From Halomonas sp. LR3S48 (lineage in GTDB: Bacteria; Pseudomonadota; Gammaproteobacteria; Pseudomonadales; Halomonadaceae): a stretch of 64,000 nt of DNA. This document shows, in pieces, positions 24,035 to 32,038 of this stretch (position 1 is its first letter; each line of letters begins with the position of its first letter). The notes under the pieces were generated by a model. The model ran no database searches, was not told the origin of the DNA, and saw only the letters and a program-made list of their open reading frames with translations. Where the stretch lies: NCBI RefSeq assembly GCF_025725665.1, contig NZ_CP107009.1:806001-870000 (forward strand). Direction: 5' to 3'. The position numbers were made by a program, and so were the translations under genes.

Positions 24035-24937
24035 GTGAAGGTACCCAAGCGATTGCAGCCATTGGTCGACGACGGTCTGATCGAGGCGGTCGAGAGTCAG
24101 TTGATGAGCGGGAAGGAGGCCCAGGTCTACGTGGTTCGCTCCCACGGAGAGCGTCGCTGCGCCAAGGTCTTCAAGGAGGCGAAGCAGCGCAGTTTCAAGC
24201 AGGCGGTGCAGTACCAGGAAGGGCGCCGCGAGCGCAACAGCCGCCGCTCCCGAGCCATGGCCAAGAAGACCCGCTATGGCCAGAAGGAGCAGGAGCAGGC
24301 CTGGCTCAACGCCGAGGTCGATGCCCTCTACCGGCTGGCGGCGGCGGATGTCCGGGTGCCGCAGCCCTACGGGTTCATCGACGGTGTGCTGCTGATGGAG
24401 ATGATCAGCGACGCCGAGGGCCTGACCGCCCCACGCCTGGACGACGTGACCCTGAGTCTCGAGCAGGCGCGTGAATACTACGCCAAGGTCATTCGCGACG
24501 TGGTGAAGATGCTGTGTGCAGGCCTGATCCACGGCGACCTTTCCGAATTCAACGTACTGCTCGCAGCCGATGGCCCGGTGATCATCGACCTGCCCCAGGC
24601 GGTGGACGCCGCCGGCAACAACAGCGCCGAGATGATGTTCGAGCGCGACGTCGACAACATGCGCCGCTATTTCGGTCGCTTCGCCCCCGAATTGTTGGCC
24701 ACCGACTACGGTAAGGAGATCTGGGCGCTCTATGAGGCCGGTGAGCTGCACCCGGAAAGCCAACTGACGGGTTGCTTCGAGCATGACACCAGCACCGTGG
24801 ACGTGGACGAACTGATGACCGTGATCGATGACGTACGCGAGGAGGAAGCCTACCGCCAGGGGGCGCGTAACCGCGGTGATGAACCCGGCGTGGAAGAGGC
24901 CGCCGAGGAGTGGCAGGAATCCCAGCGAGAGCGTTGA
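24035..24937 (+). CDS. RIO-type (RIO1-like) serine protein kinase
   Basis: 300 residues, GTG start after AGAAGGGGG. An atypical nucleotide loop (LMSGKEAQVYVVRS) is followed by the lysine in CAKVFKE. Catalytic loop HGDLSEFNVLL and metal-binding IDLPQAVD are the RIO1 signatures, and a glutamate-rich tail follows. RIO kinases act in ribosome maturation in archaea and eukaryotes; bacterial roles are poorly defined. Its position immediately downstream of dbpA, a 50S assembly helicase, suggests a ribosome-linked role, but that is inference from neighbourhood only. Confidence 0.9.
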   Translation: MKVPKRLQPLVDDGLIEAVESQLMSGKEAQVYVVRSHGERRCAKVFKEAKQRSFKQAVQYQEGRRERNSRRSRAMAKKTRYGQKEQEQAWLNAEVDALYRLAAADVRVPQPYGFIDGVLLMEMISDAEGLTAPRLDDVTLSLEQAREYYAKVIRDVVKMLCAGLIHGDLSEFNVLLAADGPVIIDLPQAVDAAGNNSAEMMFERDVDNMRRYFGRFAPELLATDYGKEIWALYEAGELHPESQLTGCFEHDTSTVDVDELMTVIDDVREEEAYRQGARNRGDEPGVEEAAEEWQESQRER

Positions 24938-25054
24938 TCCAAAGCGCAGCGGCCATGCGGTTGGGCCAAGTTGGGTTTTTCCTGCCACACTCTAGCTCGG
25001 ATTTCCCGACTATCGTCTTCAGCAGCCATCTTCAACAACCAGGTGAGGATCGTC

Positions 25055-25651
25055 ATGTCGTTGCGTAAGGTGCCCCTCCTTTACCCCGCACGCTTTCTCT
25101 TCATTGCCTTGGCTCTGCTACTGCTGGCAGGTTGCCAGATGCAGCCGCCTGAACCACCCGACGAGGACAAGGCGGCCATCGACCGTATGCTGGTGATGAT
25201 CGACGAGCGACTCGACGTGGCACCGCTGGTGGCCCAAGCCAAGTGGAACAGCGGCGCGCCCATCGAGGCCCCCGAGCGTGAGGCGCAGATTCTCGATCAG
25301 GTATCGGAGGATGCCGAAGCGGCCGGTGTCGACGAGGACTTCGCCCGGCGCTTCTTCGAGAAGCAGTTCGAGGCCAGCAAGCAGATCCAGCGGCGCCTGC
25401 ACCATCAATGGCTGCAAGAGGGACGCTCGACCTTTGCCGATCCGCCCGATCTCGCCGAGGAGGTGCGCCCGGTGCTCGACCGCCTGACTCCGCAACTGAT
25501 CGAATCACTGGCCGACATCGAGCGCATCGCCGGGGTCGAAGGCTCAGGTCGCTACCTCGAGCGACGCGCGGCGGAGCTGATCCAGGACGATTTCGACGGC
25601 GAGCCGCGTGATGTCTCCATTCAGCCTTTGGTGGAGCGCCTGGCGCGTTAG
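25055..25651 (+). CDS. Periplasmic chorismate mutase (AroQ-gamma type), lipoprotein
   Basis: 198 residues. A signal sequence with lipobox LLAGC puts the lipidated Cys at 27, followed by an all-helical chorismate mutase domain. Recognisable positions are the helix IDRMLVMIDERLDVAPLVAQAKW, PIEAPEREAQILDQV, FFEKQFEASKQIQ and the extended C-terminal helices of the secreted gamma subclass. It converts chorismate to prephenate outside the cytoplasm; the physiological reason is unclear. Most secreted mutases have a cleaved signal peptide, so membrane anchoring by a lipid is a small oddity. GTGAGGA precedes the ATG at 25055. The stop codon lies within the target duplication of a fold-back element. 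Confidence 0.88.
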   Translation: MSLRKVPLLYPARFLFIALALLLLAGCQMQPPEPPDEDKAAIDRMLVMIDERLDVAPLVAQAKWNSGAPIEAPEREAQILDQVSEDAEAAGVDEDFARRFFEKQFEASKQIQRRLHHQWLQEGRSTFADPPDLAEEVRPVLDRLTPQLIESLADIERIAGVEGSGRYLERRAAELIQDDFDGEPRDVSIQPLVERLAR

Positions 25652-25797
25652 GTAAACACTGAACAAATGTCTGCACGAGTGAATCGCTGCGTTGCGCGGT
25701 GCGCGGAATCCTCACCTATAACCCATAGGCTCCGGTTCCTGTGCTCCGTGCGCCTTGCGCTTCATCTCGCTCGTCGATTTGTTCAGCGTTTCCTTAG
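25648..25797. mobile_element. Fold-back MITE of IS5-like type
   Basis: Target duplication TTAG (25648-25651 and 25794-25797) flanks 142 bases. The ends are inverted repeats: GGTAAACACTGAACAAAT on the left and, read inward from the right, GGAAACGCTGAACAAAT. The interior is also largely self-complementary, and the exact centre is a small stem CCTAT-AACCC-ATAGG (25715-25729), so the whole element can fold as one long hairpin. There is no coding capacity. TTAG fits the YTAR targets of the IS5 group and the GGAAAC...TGAACAA end resembles that group, so it may be mobilised by a transposase elsewhere. The first TTAG includes the TAG stop of the chorismate mutase gene. Confidence 0.75.
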
Positions 25798-26072
25798 CGT
25801 TCGGGTGATGAAGGCGCAGGTTCTGCGCCATTCGAATGGGAGCCGAGTCTATCTCGGCTCTTTGCGTTCTGCATGTGGCGCTTCCGGCGGCTCGATGGCC
25901 AGGAGCAAGGTGAACGTCGCCACGTCTCCTAGACTGATATGTCAGTGTGGTTGAAACGAGGTTGAATCGAATGTCGGTGCCGACCAGTCCATCAAGCGTC
26001 AATAGCCGAACAGAACGATAGCATCCGAACCGGCGCTCCGGCGCCGTGCCGCGGGTGACAAGGGGGTCGACC
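25798..26072 (+). other. Upstream region of putA, non-coding
   Basis: No gene seen. It holds a short hairpin (GGCGCA-GGTTC-TGCGCC, 25813-25829) and then a terminator-like stem at 25840-25863, followed by unstructured sequence leading to the putA ribosome-binding site. An earlier terminator of the chorismate mutase gene would have been separated from it by the fold-back element. Confidence 0.55.
25840..25863 (+). terminator. Rho-independent terminator-like stem
   Basis: GAGCCGAG, loop TCTAT, CTCGGCTC, then TTTG. An eight-pair perfect stem with a short T-run, reading with the chorismate mutase gene; it probably ends that transcript before putA. Confidence 0.6.
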
Positions 26073-29000
26073 ATGAGTGAAGTCAGCATGCGCCACCAGA
26101 GCGCCGTGAGCGAGTCACGTTCGCGTGTGCGCGCCAACTATGCGGCCGACGAAGCAGAAGTGCTGCATGGGCTTGCCGAGCGCATCAGGCTGTCGGAGGA
26201 CGACCGCCGCAAGGTGGCCGCCGTCGGCGCCAACTATGTGGAACGTGTGCGCAAGGAGACGTCGCCCACGATGATGGAGGCGTTCCTGGCCGAATACGGG
26301 CTCTCGACCGCCGAGGGCGTGGGGCTCATGTGCCTGGCCGAGGCGCTGCTGCGCGTGCCCGACGCGGAGACCATCGACGACCTCATCCACGACAAGATCG
26401 AGCCGTCCGACTGGGGCGCGCACCTGGGCAAGTCCTCGTCGTCGCTGGTCAACGCCTCGACCTGGGCCTTGATGCTGACCGGCAAGGTGCTGGAGGACGA
26501 CCCCAAGGGCCCGGTGCGGGCGCTGCGCGGGCTGGTGCGGCGCATGGGCGAACCGGTGGTGCGCACCGCGGTCGGCCAGTCGATGAAGATCCTCGGACGC
26601 CAGTTCGTACTTGGCCAGACCATCGAGGAGGGCATGAAGAATGCCCGCGAACTCGAGAAGCAGGGCTACACCTACTCCTACGACATGCTGGGCGAGGCGG
26701 CGCGTACCGACGCCGATGCCGTGCGCTATCACCAGGCCTACGCCAGGGCGATTGCCGCCATTGCCGAGCAGGCCAAGGGCGACGTGCGTTCGAGCCCTGG
26801 CATCTCGGTGAAACTCTCGGCGCTGCACCCGCGCTATGAATACACCCACCGCGACACGGTGATGAATGAACTCGTGCCGCGCGCGCTGGAACTGGCCCGT
26901 CAGGCGGCCAAGGCCAATATCGGTTTCAACATCGATGCCGAGGAACAGGATCGTCTGGAGCTGTCGCTCGACGTGATCGAGGCGCTGTTGTCCGACCCCA
27001 GCCTCGCCGGCTGGGACGGCTTCGGGGTCGTGGTGCAGGCCTACGGGCGCCGCGCCGCGCCGGTGATCGAGACGCTCTACGACCTCGCCGAGCGGCTCGA
27101 CCGCAAGATCATGGTGCGACTGGTGAAGGGCGCCTACTGGGACACCGAGATCAAGCTGGCCCAGGAGATGGGCGTCGCGACCTTCCCGGTCTTCACCCGC
27201 AAGGTCAATACCGATGTCAGCTACATGGCCTGCGCCCAGCTGCTGCTCGACCGGCGCGACCGCATCTACCCGCAGTTCGCCACCCATAACGCCCACACCT
27301 GCGCCGCCGTCGTCGCCATGGCGGGCGACGACAAGGAGAGCTTCGAGTTCCAGCGCCTGCACGGCATGGGCGAGTCGCTGCACCACATCGTCAAGCAGAC
27401 CGAGGGCACACGCTGCCGTATCTACGCGCCGGTCGGCGCTCACCGCGACCTGCTGGCCTATCTGGTGCGCCGCCTGCTGGAGAACGGGGCGAACTCCTCG
27501 TTCGTCAACCAGGTGGTGGACAGCTCGATTCCCTCGAGCGAGGTCGCGCGCGACCCGGTCACGGAGATGCAGCGACTGGGCGACGCCATCGCCAGCCCGT
27601 CGATCGTCCCACCCGGCGAGCTCTTCGCGCCCGAGCGCAAGAACTCCCGAGGTTTCCGGATCAACGAGCCAGCCTCGATCCTGCCGCTGCTGGCGGCGCG
27701 CGAGGCATTCACCGACAAGACCTGGAGCGCAGGGCCCATGCTCGCTGGAAACCCGCCGCCGCAGGGGCCGGCACGTGATGCCGTGTCCCCGGCCGACGGC
27801 TCGCGCGTGGTCGGCCAGGTGCATGAGGCGACTGCGGCCGAGGTGGCCGCCGCGCTCGACGCCGCGCACGAGGGCTTCCGCGACTGGTCGGCACGGCCGG
27901 TGGCCGAGCGCGCCGAGGTGCTGCGCCGCACCGCCGACCTCTACGAGGAACATATCGCCGAGCTGACCGTGATCGCCACGCGCGAAGCCGGCAAGATGAT
28001 GTTCGACGGCATCGCCGAGGTGCGCGAGGCGGTGGATTTCCTGCGCTACTATGCCTGCGAGATAGAGCGGCTGGAGATGGAGGAGCCCGGCGACGCCCGC
28101 GGCATCTTCGTCTGCATCAGCCCGTGGAACTTCCCGCTCGCCATCTTCACCGGCCAGGTCGCCGCGGCGCTGGCGGCCGGCAACGCGGTCATTGCCAAGC
28201 CCGCCGAGCAGACGCCACTGATTGCCGCGCGTGCCGTGGAACTGATGCGCGAAGCCGGCCTGCCGGAGGCGGCGCTGCAATTGCTGCCCGGCGATGGGCC
28301 GACGGTGGGCGGGCCGCTGACCAGCGATCCGCGGATCGCCGGTGTCTGCTTCACCGGCTCGACCGAGGTGGCGCAGATCATCCACAAGGCCCTGGCGCAG
28401 AACGCGGGCCCGGATGCGGTGCTGATCGCCGAGACCGGCGGGCTGAATGCCATGATCGTGGACTCGACGGCACTGACCGAGCAGGCGGTGCGCGACATCC
28501 TGATCTCGTCCTTCCAGTCGGCCGGCCAGCGCTGTTCCGCGCTCAGGATGCTGTATGTCCAGGAGGAGGCGCGCGACCGGCTGCTGACGATGCTCGACGG
28601 GGCGATGGATGCGCTCGTCATCGGCGACCCGTGGAACACCGACACCGACGTCTCACCGGTAATCGACGCCGAGGCGCAGGAAGGCATCGGCGCCTACCTG
28701 GCGGCACAGGAGGAGGCCGGCACGGTACTGAAGAAGCTGCCCGCGCCGAATAGCGGTACCTTCGTCAGCCCGGCGGTGGTCGAGGTCGGCGGCATCGAGG
28801 ACCTCGAGCGCGAGATCTTCGGCCCGGTCCTGCACATGGCCACCTTCAAGGCGCGGGACATCGACAGGGTGGTCGACGCGATCAACGACAGGGGCTACGG
28901 GCTGACCTTCGGCCTGCACACCCGCATCGACGACCGCGTGCAGCAGATCGTCGAACGCATCCATGTCGGCAATATCTACGTCAACCGCAACCAGATCGGT

Positions 29001-29738
29001 GCCATCGTCGGCTCCCAGCCCTTCGGCGGCGAGGGCCTTTCGGGCACCGGGCCCAAGGCCGGCGGTCCCCTCTACGTCAATCGTTTTCGCCGCACCGCTG
29101 CCGCGGAGCGCCACGAAACGCCCCAGGGCGACGCCGTGGCGCTCGGCGAGCTGCAGTCGTCCATCGATGGCCTGGATGCACGCAACTGGGCGGCGCGACC
29201 CGATCGGGTCGAGGTGTTGCGCAAGGCGCTTTCCGGCAAGCGCGGGGTGATCCGCAAGGCGCTCGCCGAGACCGCGGCCCTGGACATGACGCCGCATACG
29301 CTGCCGGGACCGACGGGAGAGAGCAATCGGTTGTCGTTCTATCCCAAGGGCCCGGTGCTCTGCCTGGGGCCGACGCTCGAGATCGCCATCGCCCAGGCGG
29401 CGCAGGCGCTCGGTGCGGGCTGCCCGGCGGTGATCGTCGCACCTGGCGCGGCGCAGGCCGTGCGGCCGCTGGTCGATGCCGGCGCACCCGTCGCCGCGCT
29501 CAATGGCGGCGTCTCGGCCGAGACGCTGACCAAGGTCAGGGGCATCGCGGCGGTGGCCGCTGCCGGCGCCAGCGACTGGACCCGCGACCTGCGCCTCGCC
29601 CTCGCCCAGCGCGACGGCCCCATCGTCTCGCTCGAGACCCAGACCATCGCGCCGGAACGCTACGTAGTGGAGCGTCACCTCTGCATCGACACCACCGCCG
29701 CGGGCGGTAACGCCAGCCTGCTGGCGACGGCCGAGTAG
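26073..29738 (+). CDS. putA: Bifunctional proline utilisation protein PutA
   Basis: 1221 residues. Proline dehydrogenase barrel at roughly 120-470 (FAD site; RKIMVRLVKGAYWD, then RIYPQFATHNAHT). P5C dehydrogenase at roughly 550-1020, with catalytic Cys in FQSAGQRCSALRM, Glu in AETGGLNAM and the Rossmann motif GFTGS-like FTGSTEVAQ. A C-terminal ALDH-fold-like domain ends in ERHLCIDTTAAGGNASLLA. It oxidises proline to glutamate with channelling of the intermediate. There is no ribbon-helix-helix at the N-terminus, so this is a long PutA that cannot repress its own gene. GGGGG lies before the ATG at 26073. Proline is both nutrient and osmolyte in halophiles. No putP is in the window. Confidence 0.97.
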   Translation: MSEVSMRHQSAVSESRSRVRANYAADEAEVLHGLAERIRLSEDDRRKVAAVGANYVERVRKETSPTMMEAFLAEYGLSTAEGVGLMCLAEALLRVPDAETIDDLIHDKIEPSDWGAHLGKSSSSLVNASTWALMLTGKVLEDDPKGPVRALRGLVRRMGEPVVRTAVGQSMKILGRQFVLGQTIEEGMKNARELEKQGYTYSYDMLGEAARTDADAVRYHQAYARAIAAIAEQAKGDVRSSPGISVKLSALHPRYEYTHRDTVMNELVPRALELARQAAKANIGFNIDAEEQDRLELSLDVIEALLSDPSLAGWDGFGVVVQAYGRRAAPVIETLYDLAERLDRKIMVRLVKGAYWDTEIKLAQEMGVATFPVFTRKVNTDVSYMACAQLLLDRRDRIYPQFATHNAHTCAAVVAMAGDDKESFEFQRLHGMGESLHHIVKQTEGTRCRIYAPVGAHRDLLAYLVRRLLENGANSSFVNQVVDSSIPSSEVARDPVTEMQRLGDAIASPSIVPPGELFAPERKNSRGFRINEPASILPLLAAREAFTDKTWSAGPMLAGNPPPQGPARDAVSPADGSRVVGQVHEATAAEVAAALDAAHEGFRDWSARPVAERAEVLRRTADLYEEHIAELTVIATREAGKMMFDGIAEVREAVDFLRYYACEIERLEMEEPGDARGIFVCISPWNFPLAIFTGQVAAALAAGNAVIAKPAEQTPLIAARAVELMREAGLPEAALQLLPGDGPTVGGPLTSDPRIAGVCFTGSTEVAQIIHKALAQNAGPDAVLIAETGGLNAMIVDSTALTEQAVRDILISSFQSAGQRCSALRMLYVQEEARDRLLTMLDGAMDALVIGDPWNTDTDVSPVIDAEAQEGIGAYLAAQEEAGTVLKKLPAPNSGTFVSPAVVEVGGIEDLEREIFGPVLHMATFKARDIDRVVDAINDRGYGLTFGLHTRIDDRVQQIVERIHVGNIYVNRNQIGAIVGSQPFGGEGLSGTGPKAGGPLYVNRFRRTAAAERHETPQGDAVALGELQSSIDGLDARNWAARPDRVEVLRKALSGKRGVIRKALAETAALDMTPHTLPGPTGESNRLSFYPKGPVLCLGPTLEIAIAQAAQALGAGCPAVIVAPGAAQAVRPLVDAGAPVAALNGGVSAETLTKVRGIAAVAAAGASDWTRDLRLALAQRDGPIVSLETQTIAPERYVVERHLCIDTTAAGGNASLLATAE

Positions 29739-29751
29739 GCTCGCCGATGTT

Positions 29752-29781
29752 GCCGGGCGGCAAGGGGAACTGTCGCCCGGC
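29752..29781. terminator. Hairpin between convergent genes
   Basis: GCCGGGCG and CGCCCGGC with a 14-base loop, between the putA stop and the convergent molybdoenzyme stop. A likely bidirectional transcription barrier, though without a T-run. Confidence 0.5.
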
Positions 29782-29801
29782 TCCCAGGTTTCCTGCAGGG
29801 C

Positions 29802-30581
29802 TTAGATTCCCGCCCACCATTCATAGCCGCGATCTTCCCAATAGCCGCCCCGGCCGCGGCCGAGGTGAGCGAAGCTCTCCACCAGTTCGACGCGCATCAC
29901 GTACTTGGCCATCTTGTAGCCGAGCTGGCGCTCGGCTCGCAGCCGCAGAGGGGCGCCGTTGGCGATGGGCAGATCGCTGCCGTTCAGGTCATAGGCCATC
30001 AGCGTTTGTGGATGGTAGGCCTCGATCATGTCCAGGCTTTCGTAGTAGGCGTCCCCACCGCGGTAGTGATCGGCACAGTGGAAGACCACAAAGCGCGCCT
30101 CGTCACGCACACCGACCTGGTCCAGCAGGTCACCGAGTACCACCCCGGTCCATTGGCCGATGCAGCTCCATCCCTCGACGCAGTCGTGGCGGGTGATTTG
30201 GGTGCGCGCGGGCAGGGCCTTGATGTCGTCGAGCGAGAAGCTTTGCGGACGCTCTACCAGACCGTCGATCGTCAGGCGCCAGTCGCGGAAGCCGTTGGCC
30301 GCCAGGCGTCGGTAGGCTGCGTCCTGAGGGTTGGTGGTGCCGTTGGCGCGAAAGGTCGGCGCGATGTCCTCGGCTGAGTATTCACGGGCGAGGGACTCGC
30401 GCGAGGCCAGCAGGCGCTGGGTTTTCTGCGTCAGGGCACTGCTGGCATCGAACAGCCGTCCCATGGTGTCGCTACGCGACAGCCGGTCGCAGCCCGTCAG
30501 CAGGACGGCGGACGCGGCCAGCAGCGAGCGGGTCAGAAAACGCCGGCGCCTAGGATCGGTGGGGCTATCTGTCCTGTTCAT
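29802..30581 (-). CDS. Tat-exported molybdopterin oxidoreductase, sulfite oxidase family
   Basis: 259 residues. RRRRFLTRSLL is a twin-arginine-type signal (second Arg-Arg at 13-14, FL following), and LLTGC (Cys31) is a possible lipobox, so a periplasmic, perhaps lipid-anchored, enzyme. The molybdenum-coordinating cysteine is Cys134 in RHDCVEGWSCIGQWTGVVL. Further conserved parts are VFHCAD, HPQTLMAYDLNGSDLPIANGAPLRL and YKMAKYVMRVEL. It is shorter than MsrP (YedY) and may reduce sulfoxides or another small oxyanion. Its start overlaps the end of the cytochrome b gene by 17 bases, so the two form one unit, with electrons presumably passed from the cytochrome. Confidence 0.87.
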   Translation of the reverse strand: MNRTDSPTDPRRRRFLTRSLLAASAVLLTGCDRLSRSDTMGRLFDASSALTQKTQRLLASRESLAREYSAEDIAPTFRANGTTNPQDAAYRRLAANGFRDWRLTIDGLVERPQSFSLDDIKALPARTQITRHDCVEGWSCIGQWTGVVLGDLLDQVGVRDEARFVVFHCADHYRGGDAYYESLDMIEAYHPQTLMAYDLNGSDLPIANGAPLRLRAERQLGYKMAKYVMRVELVESFAHLGRGRGGYWEDRGYEWWAGI

Positions 30582-31446
30582 CGGGGTGAGCCTCCTCGTT
30601 CGAGGGCAGGGCCGGGGGTAAGCGATAGCGCCCGGTGATCATCGAGCGCAAGTTGTTGGCGACGCCGGAGACCAGCACCAGTGCGATATGGAGCAGGAAG
30701 AAACCCACCAGCGCCAGGGCGCAGAGGAAATGGATCGTGCGTGCGCTCTGGCGGCCGCCGAAGATATCCAGCAGCCAGGGCCAGGCGGCATCCATGGTCG
30801 GTGACATGGTCAAGCCGGTCAGCACGACCAGCGGCATGACGACGAACAGCACCAGCAGATAGGCGAGCTTCTGCAGCAGGTTGTAGTGGTGTGCTTCCTC
30901 ACCCCGCGGAAAGCGCAGCCGCAGGTGCTCGGTCACGACATGGCCGAAGGTTCGCCACTCCTGTCGGCGCGGCAGCAGGCGACGGCGCAATTGGCCACTG
31001 ATGACCAGATACATCAGGTAGGCAATCAGCATGGGAGCGAATAGCCAGCCGGCCAGGAAGTGCCACTGGCGACCTGCGGACAGCCAGCGCGGGCCGGGCA
31101 GGGTGATCCAGGCTGGAAAGGCGCGTCGCTCACGCGCATCAGGGGGACCGGAGACGCCCAGCACTCCGGTGGTATCGAGGCGGTAGGCGCCGATCTGGGT
31201 GATGCCGTGCCACTCGCCGTCGTTATCACTGACGGCGAGAATCGACAGTGCCGGGCTGTCGAAACTGGAATCCTTGCCCCAGTACAGGGCCGGATGGGCG
31301 TTGAAGATCTGCAGGCCACTCATCAACAACACCAACAGACAGGCGGCATTTATCCAATGCCAGATCCGGGTGAAGGCGCCGTGTCGATGGATGACCGTTG
31401 GGGGTCGGTCCCTGTTCGTGCCAAACATCGCGTCGAAGACACGCAT
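30565..31446 (-). CDS. Membrane cytochrome b (b561/formate dehydrogenase-gamma type)
   Basis: 293 residues with about four to five membrane helices. Haem-ligand histidines are expected in RIWHWINAACLLVLLMSGL, HFLAGWLFAPMLIAYLMYL, and HFLCALALVGFFLLHIALVL. A soluble loop with an ALYWGKDSSF segment faces the periplasm. It would pass quinol electrons to the molybdoenzyme encoded directly downstream with an overlapping start. Start 31446 is preceded by AGGAGGG, better than the in-frame upstream start at 31554. The methionine-rich peptide gene lies about 90 bases upstream on the same strand. Confidence 0.88.
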   Translation of the reverse strand: MRVFDAMFGTNRDRPPTVIHRHGAFTRIWHWINAACLLVLLMSGLQIFNAHPALYWGKDSSFDSPALSILAVSDNDGEWHGITQIGAYRLDTTGVLGVSGPPDARERRAFPAWITLPGPRWLSAGRQWHFLAGWLFAPMLIAYLMYLVISGQLRRRLLPRRQEWRTFGHVVTEHLRLRFPRGEEAHHYNLLQKLAYLLVLFVVMPLVVLTGLTMSPTMDAAWPWLLDIFGGRQSARTIHFLCALALVGFFLLHIALVLVSGVANNLRSMITGRYRLPPALPSNEEAHPDEQDR

Positions 31447-31537
31447 CGTGGACCCTCCTGAAAGTGAAGAGCGAGACAAGGTCGGCCGGTGACTGGAAAG
31501 TAAAGACGGGACACCGGCCGATGCCGCGAGCCGAACT

Positions 31538-31846
31538 TCACATGGCGTCGTCATCCGACATCATGTCGTCCTCTTCCTCCATCATGTGATCGTCCTCCTC
31601 CATCATTGGGTCTTCTTCCATCATCGCCCCATCGCCATGCATGGCATCTTCTTCCATCATCGTGCCTTTCTCTTTCATGGCGTCACTGTCCATGGCATCA
31701 CTGCCCATTTCATCGCCGGTCATGGTCTCGTGTTCCATGCTGTCGTTTTCCATGGGCTCGTCGGCCAGAGCGGCGGTCGGCAGCAGCAGTGCCGTGGCGA
31801 GCAGGGTGGCAAACAGCGCGGTCTTGGGACGGTTCGACACGTTCAT
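31538..31846 (-). CDS. Exported methionine-rich acidic peptide (MXKDX-like repeat protein)
   Basis: 102 residues. A clear signal peptide (NRPKTALFATLLATALLLPTAALA) precedes a mature part of about 74 residues composed almost only of Met, Asp, Glu, Ser, Gly and His: 18 methionines, nearly one in four, in repeats such as DAM, MMEED and MMEEDD. No fold is expected. Such Met-rich periplasmic peptides can act as sacrificial oxidant sinks or bind copper/silver; the acidic repeats would also bind cations. It resembles proteins annotated as pentapeptide MXKDX repeat. It is upstream of the cytochrome b and molybdoenzyme genes on the same strand, and divergent from the two-component genes. The start at 31846 is chosen because it begins the signal peptide. 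Confidence 0.8.
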   Translation of the reverse strand: MNVSNRPKTALFATLLATALLLPTAALADEPMENDSMEHETMTGDEMGSDAMDSDAMKEKGTMMEEDAMHGDGAMMEEDPMMEEDDHMMEEEDDMMSDDDAM

Positions 31847-31931
31847 TGGCTTGTACCTCTTCTTCGTGGATTGGCCGTCGACGAGATGCCGATGCGGCAA
31901 GAGCCACACTAGTCAGGCGACATCGGCGGTT

Positions 31932-31949
31932 CATCACGGAACCATCACG
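31932..31949. promoter_or_regulatory. Direct-repeat operator CATCACG, minus-side pair
   Basis: CATCACG at 31932-31938 and 31943-31949, spaced 11 bp start to start, one helical turn, as expected for an OmpR-family dimer. It lies 86 bases upstream of the methionine-rich peptide start. Confidence 0.65.
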
Positions 31950-31965
31950 GCGTGGTATCTTTTTC

Positions 31966-31983
31966 CGTGATGATTTCGTGATG
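31966..31983. promoter_or_regulatory. Direct-repeat operator CGTGATG, plus-side pair
   Basis: The same heptamer in the opposite orientation at 31966-31972 and 31977-31983, again 11 bp apart, 56 bases before the response regulator start. Together with the other pair it makes a mirror arrangement between divergent genes. Confidence 0.65.
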
Positions 31984-32038
31984 TAGGGGACCGAGTGCCG
32001 TTCTAGAGTGGGCGCAGGCAACGGGTGGGAGTCTGGCG

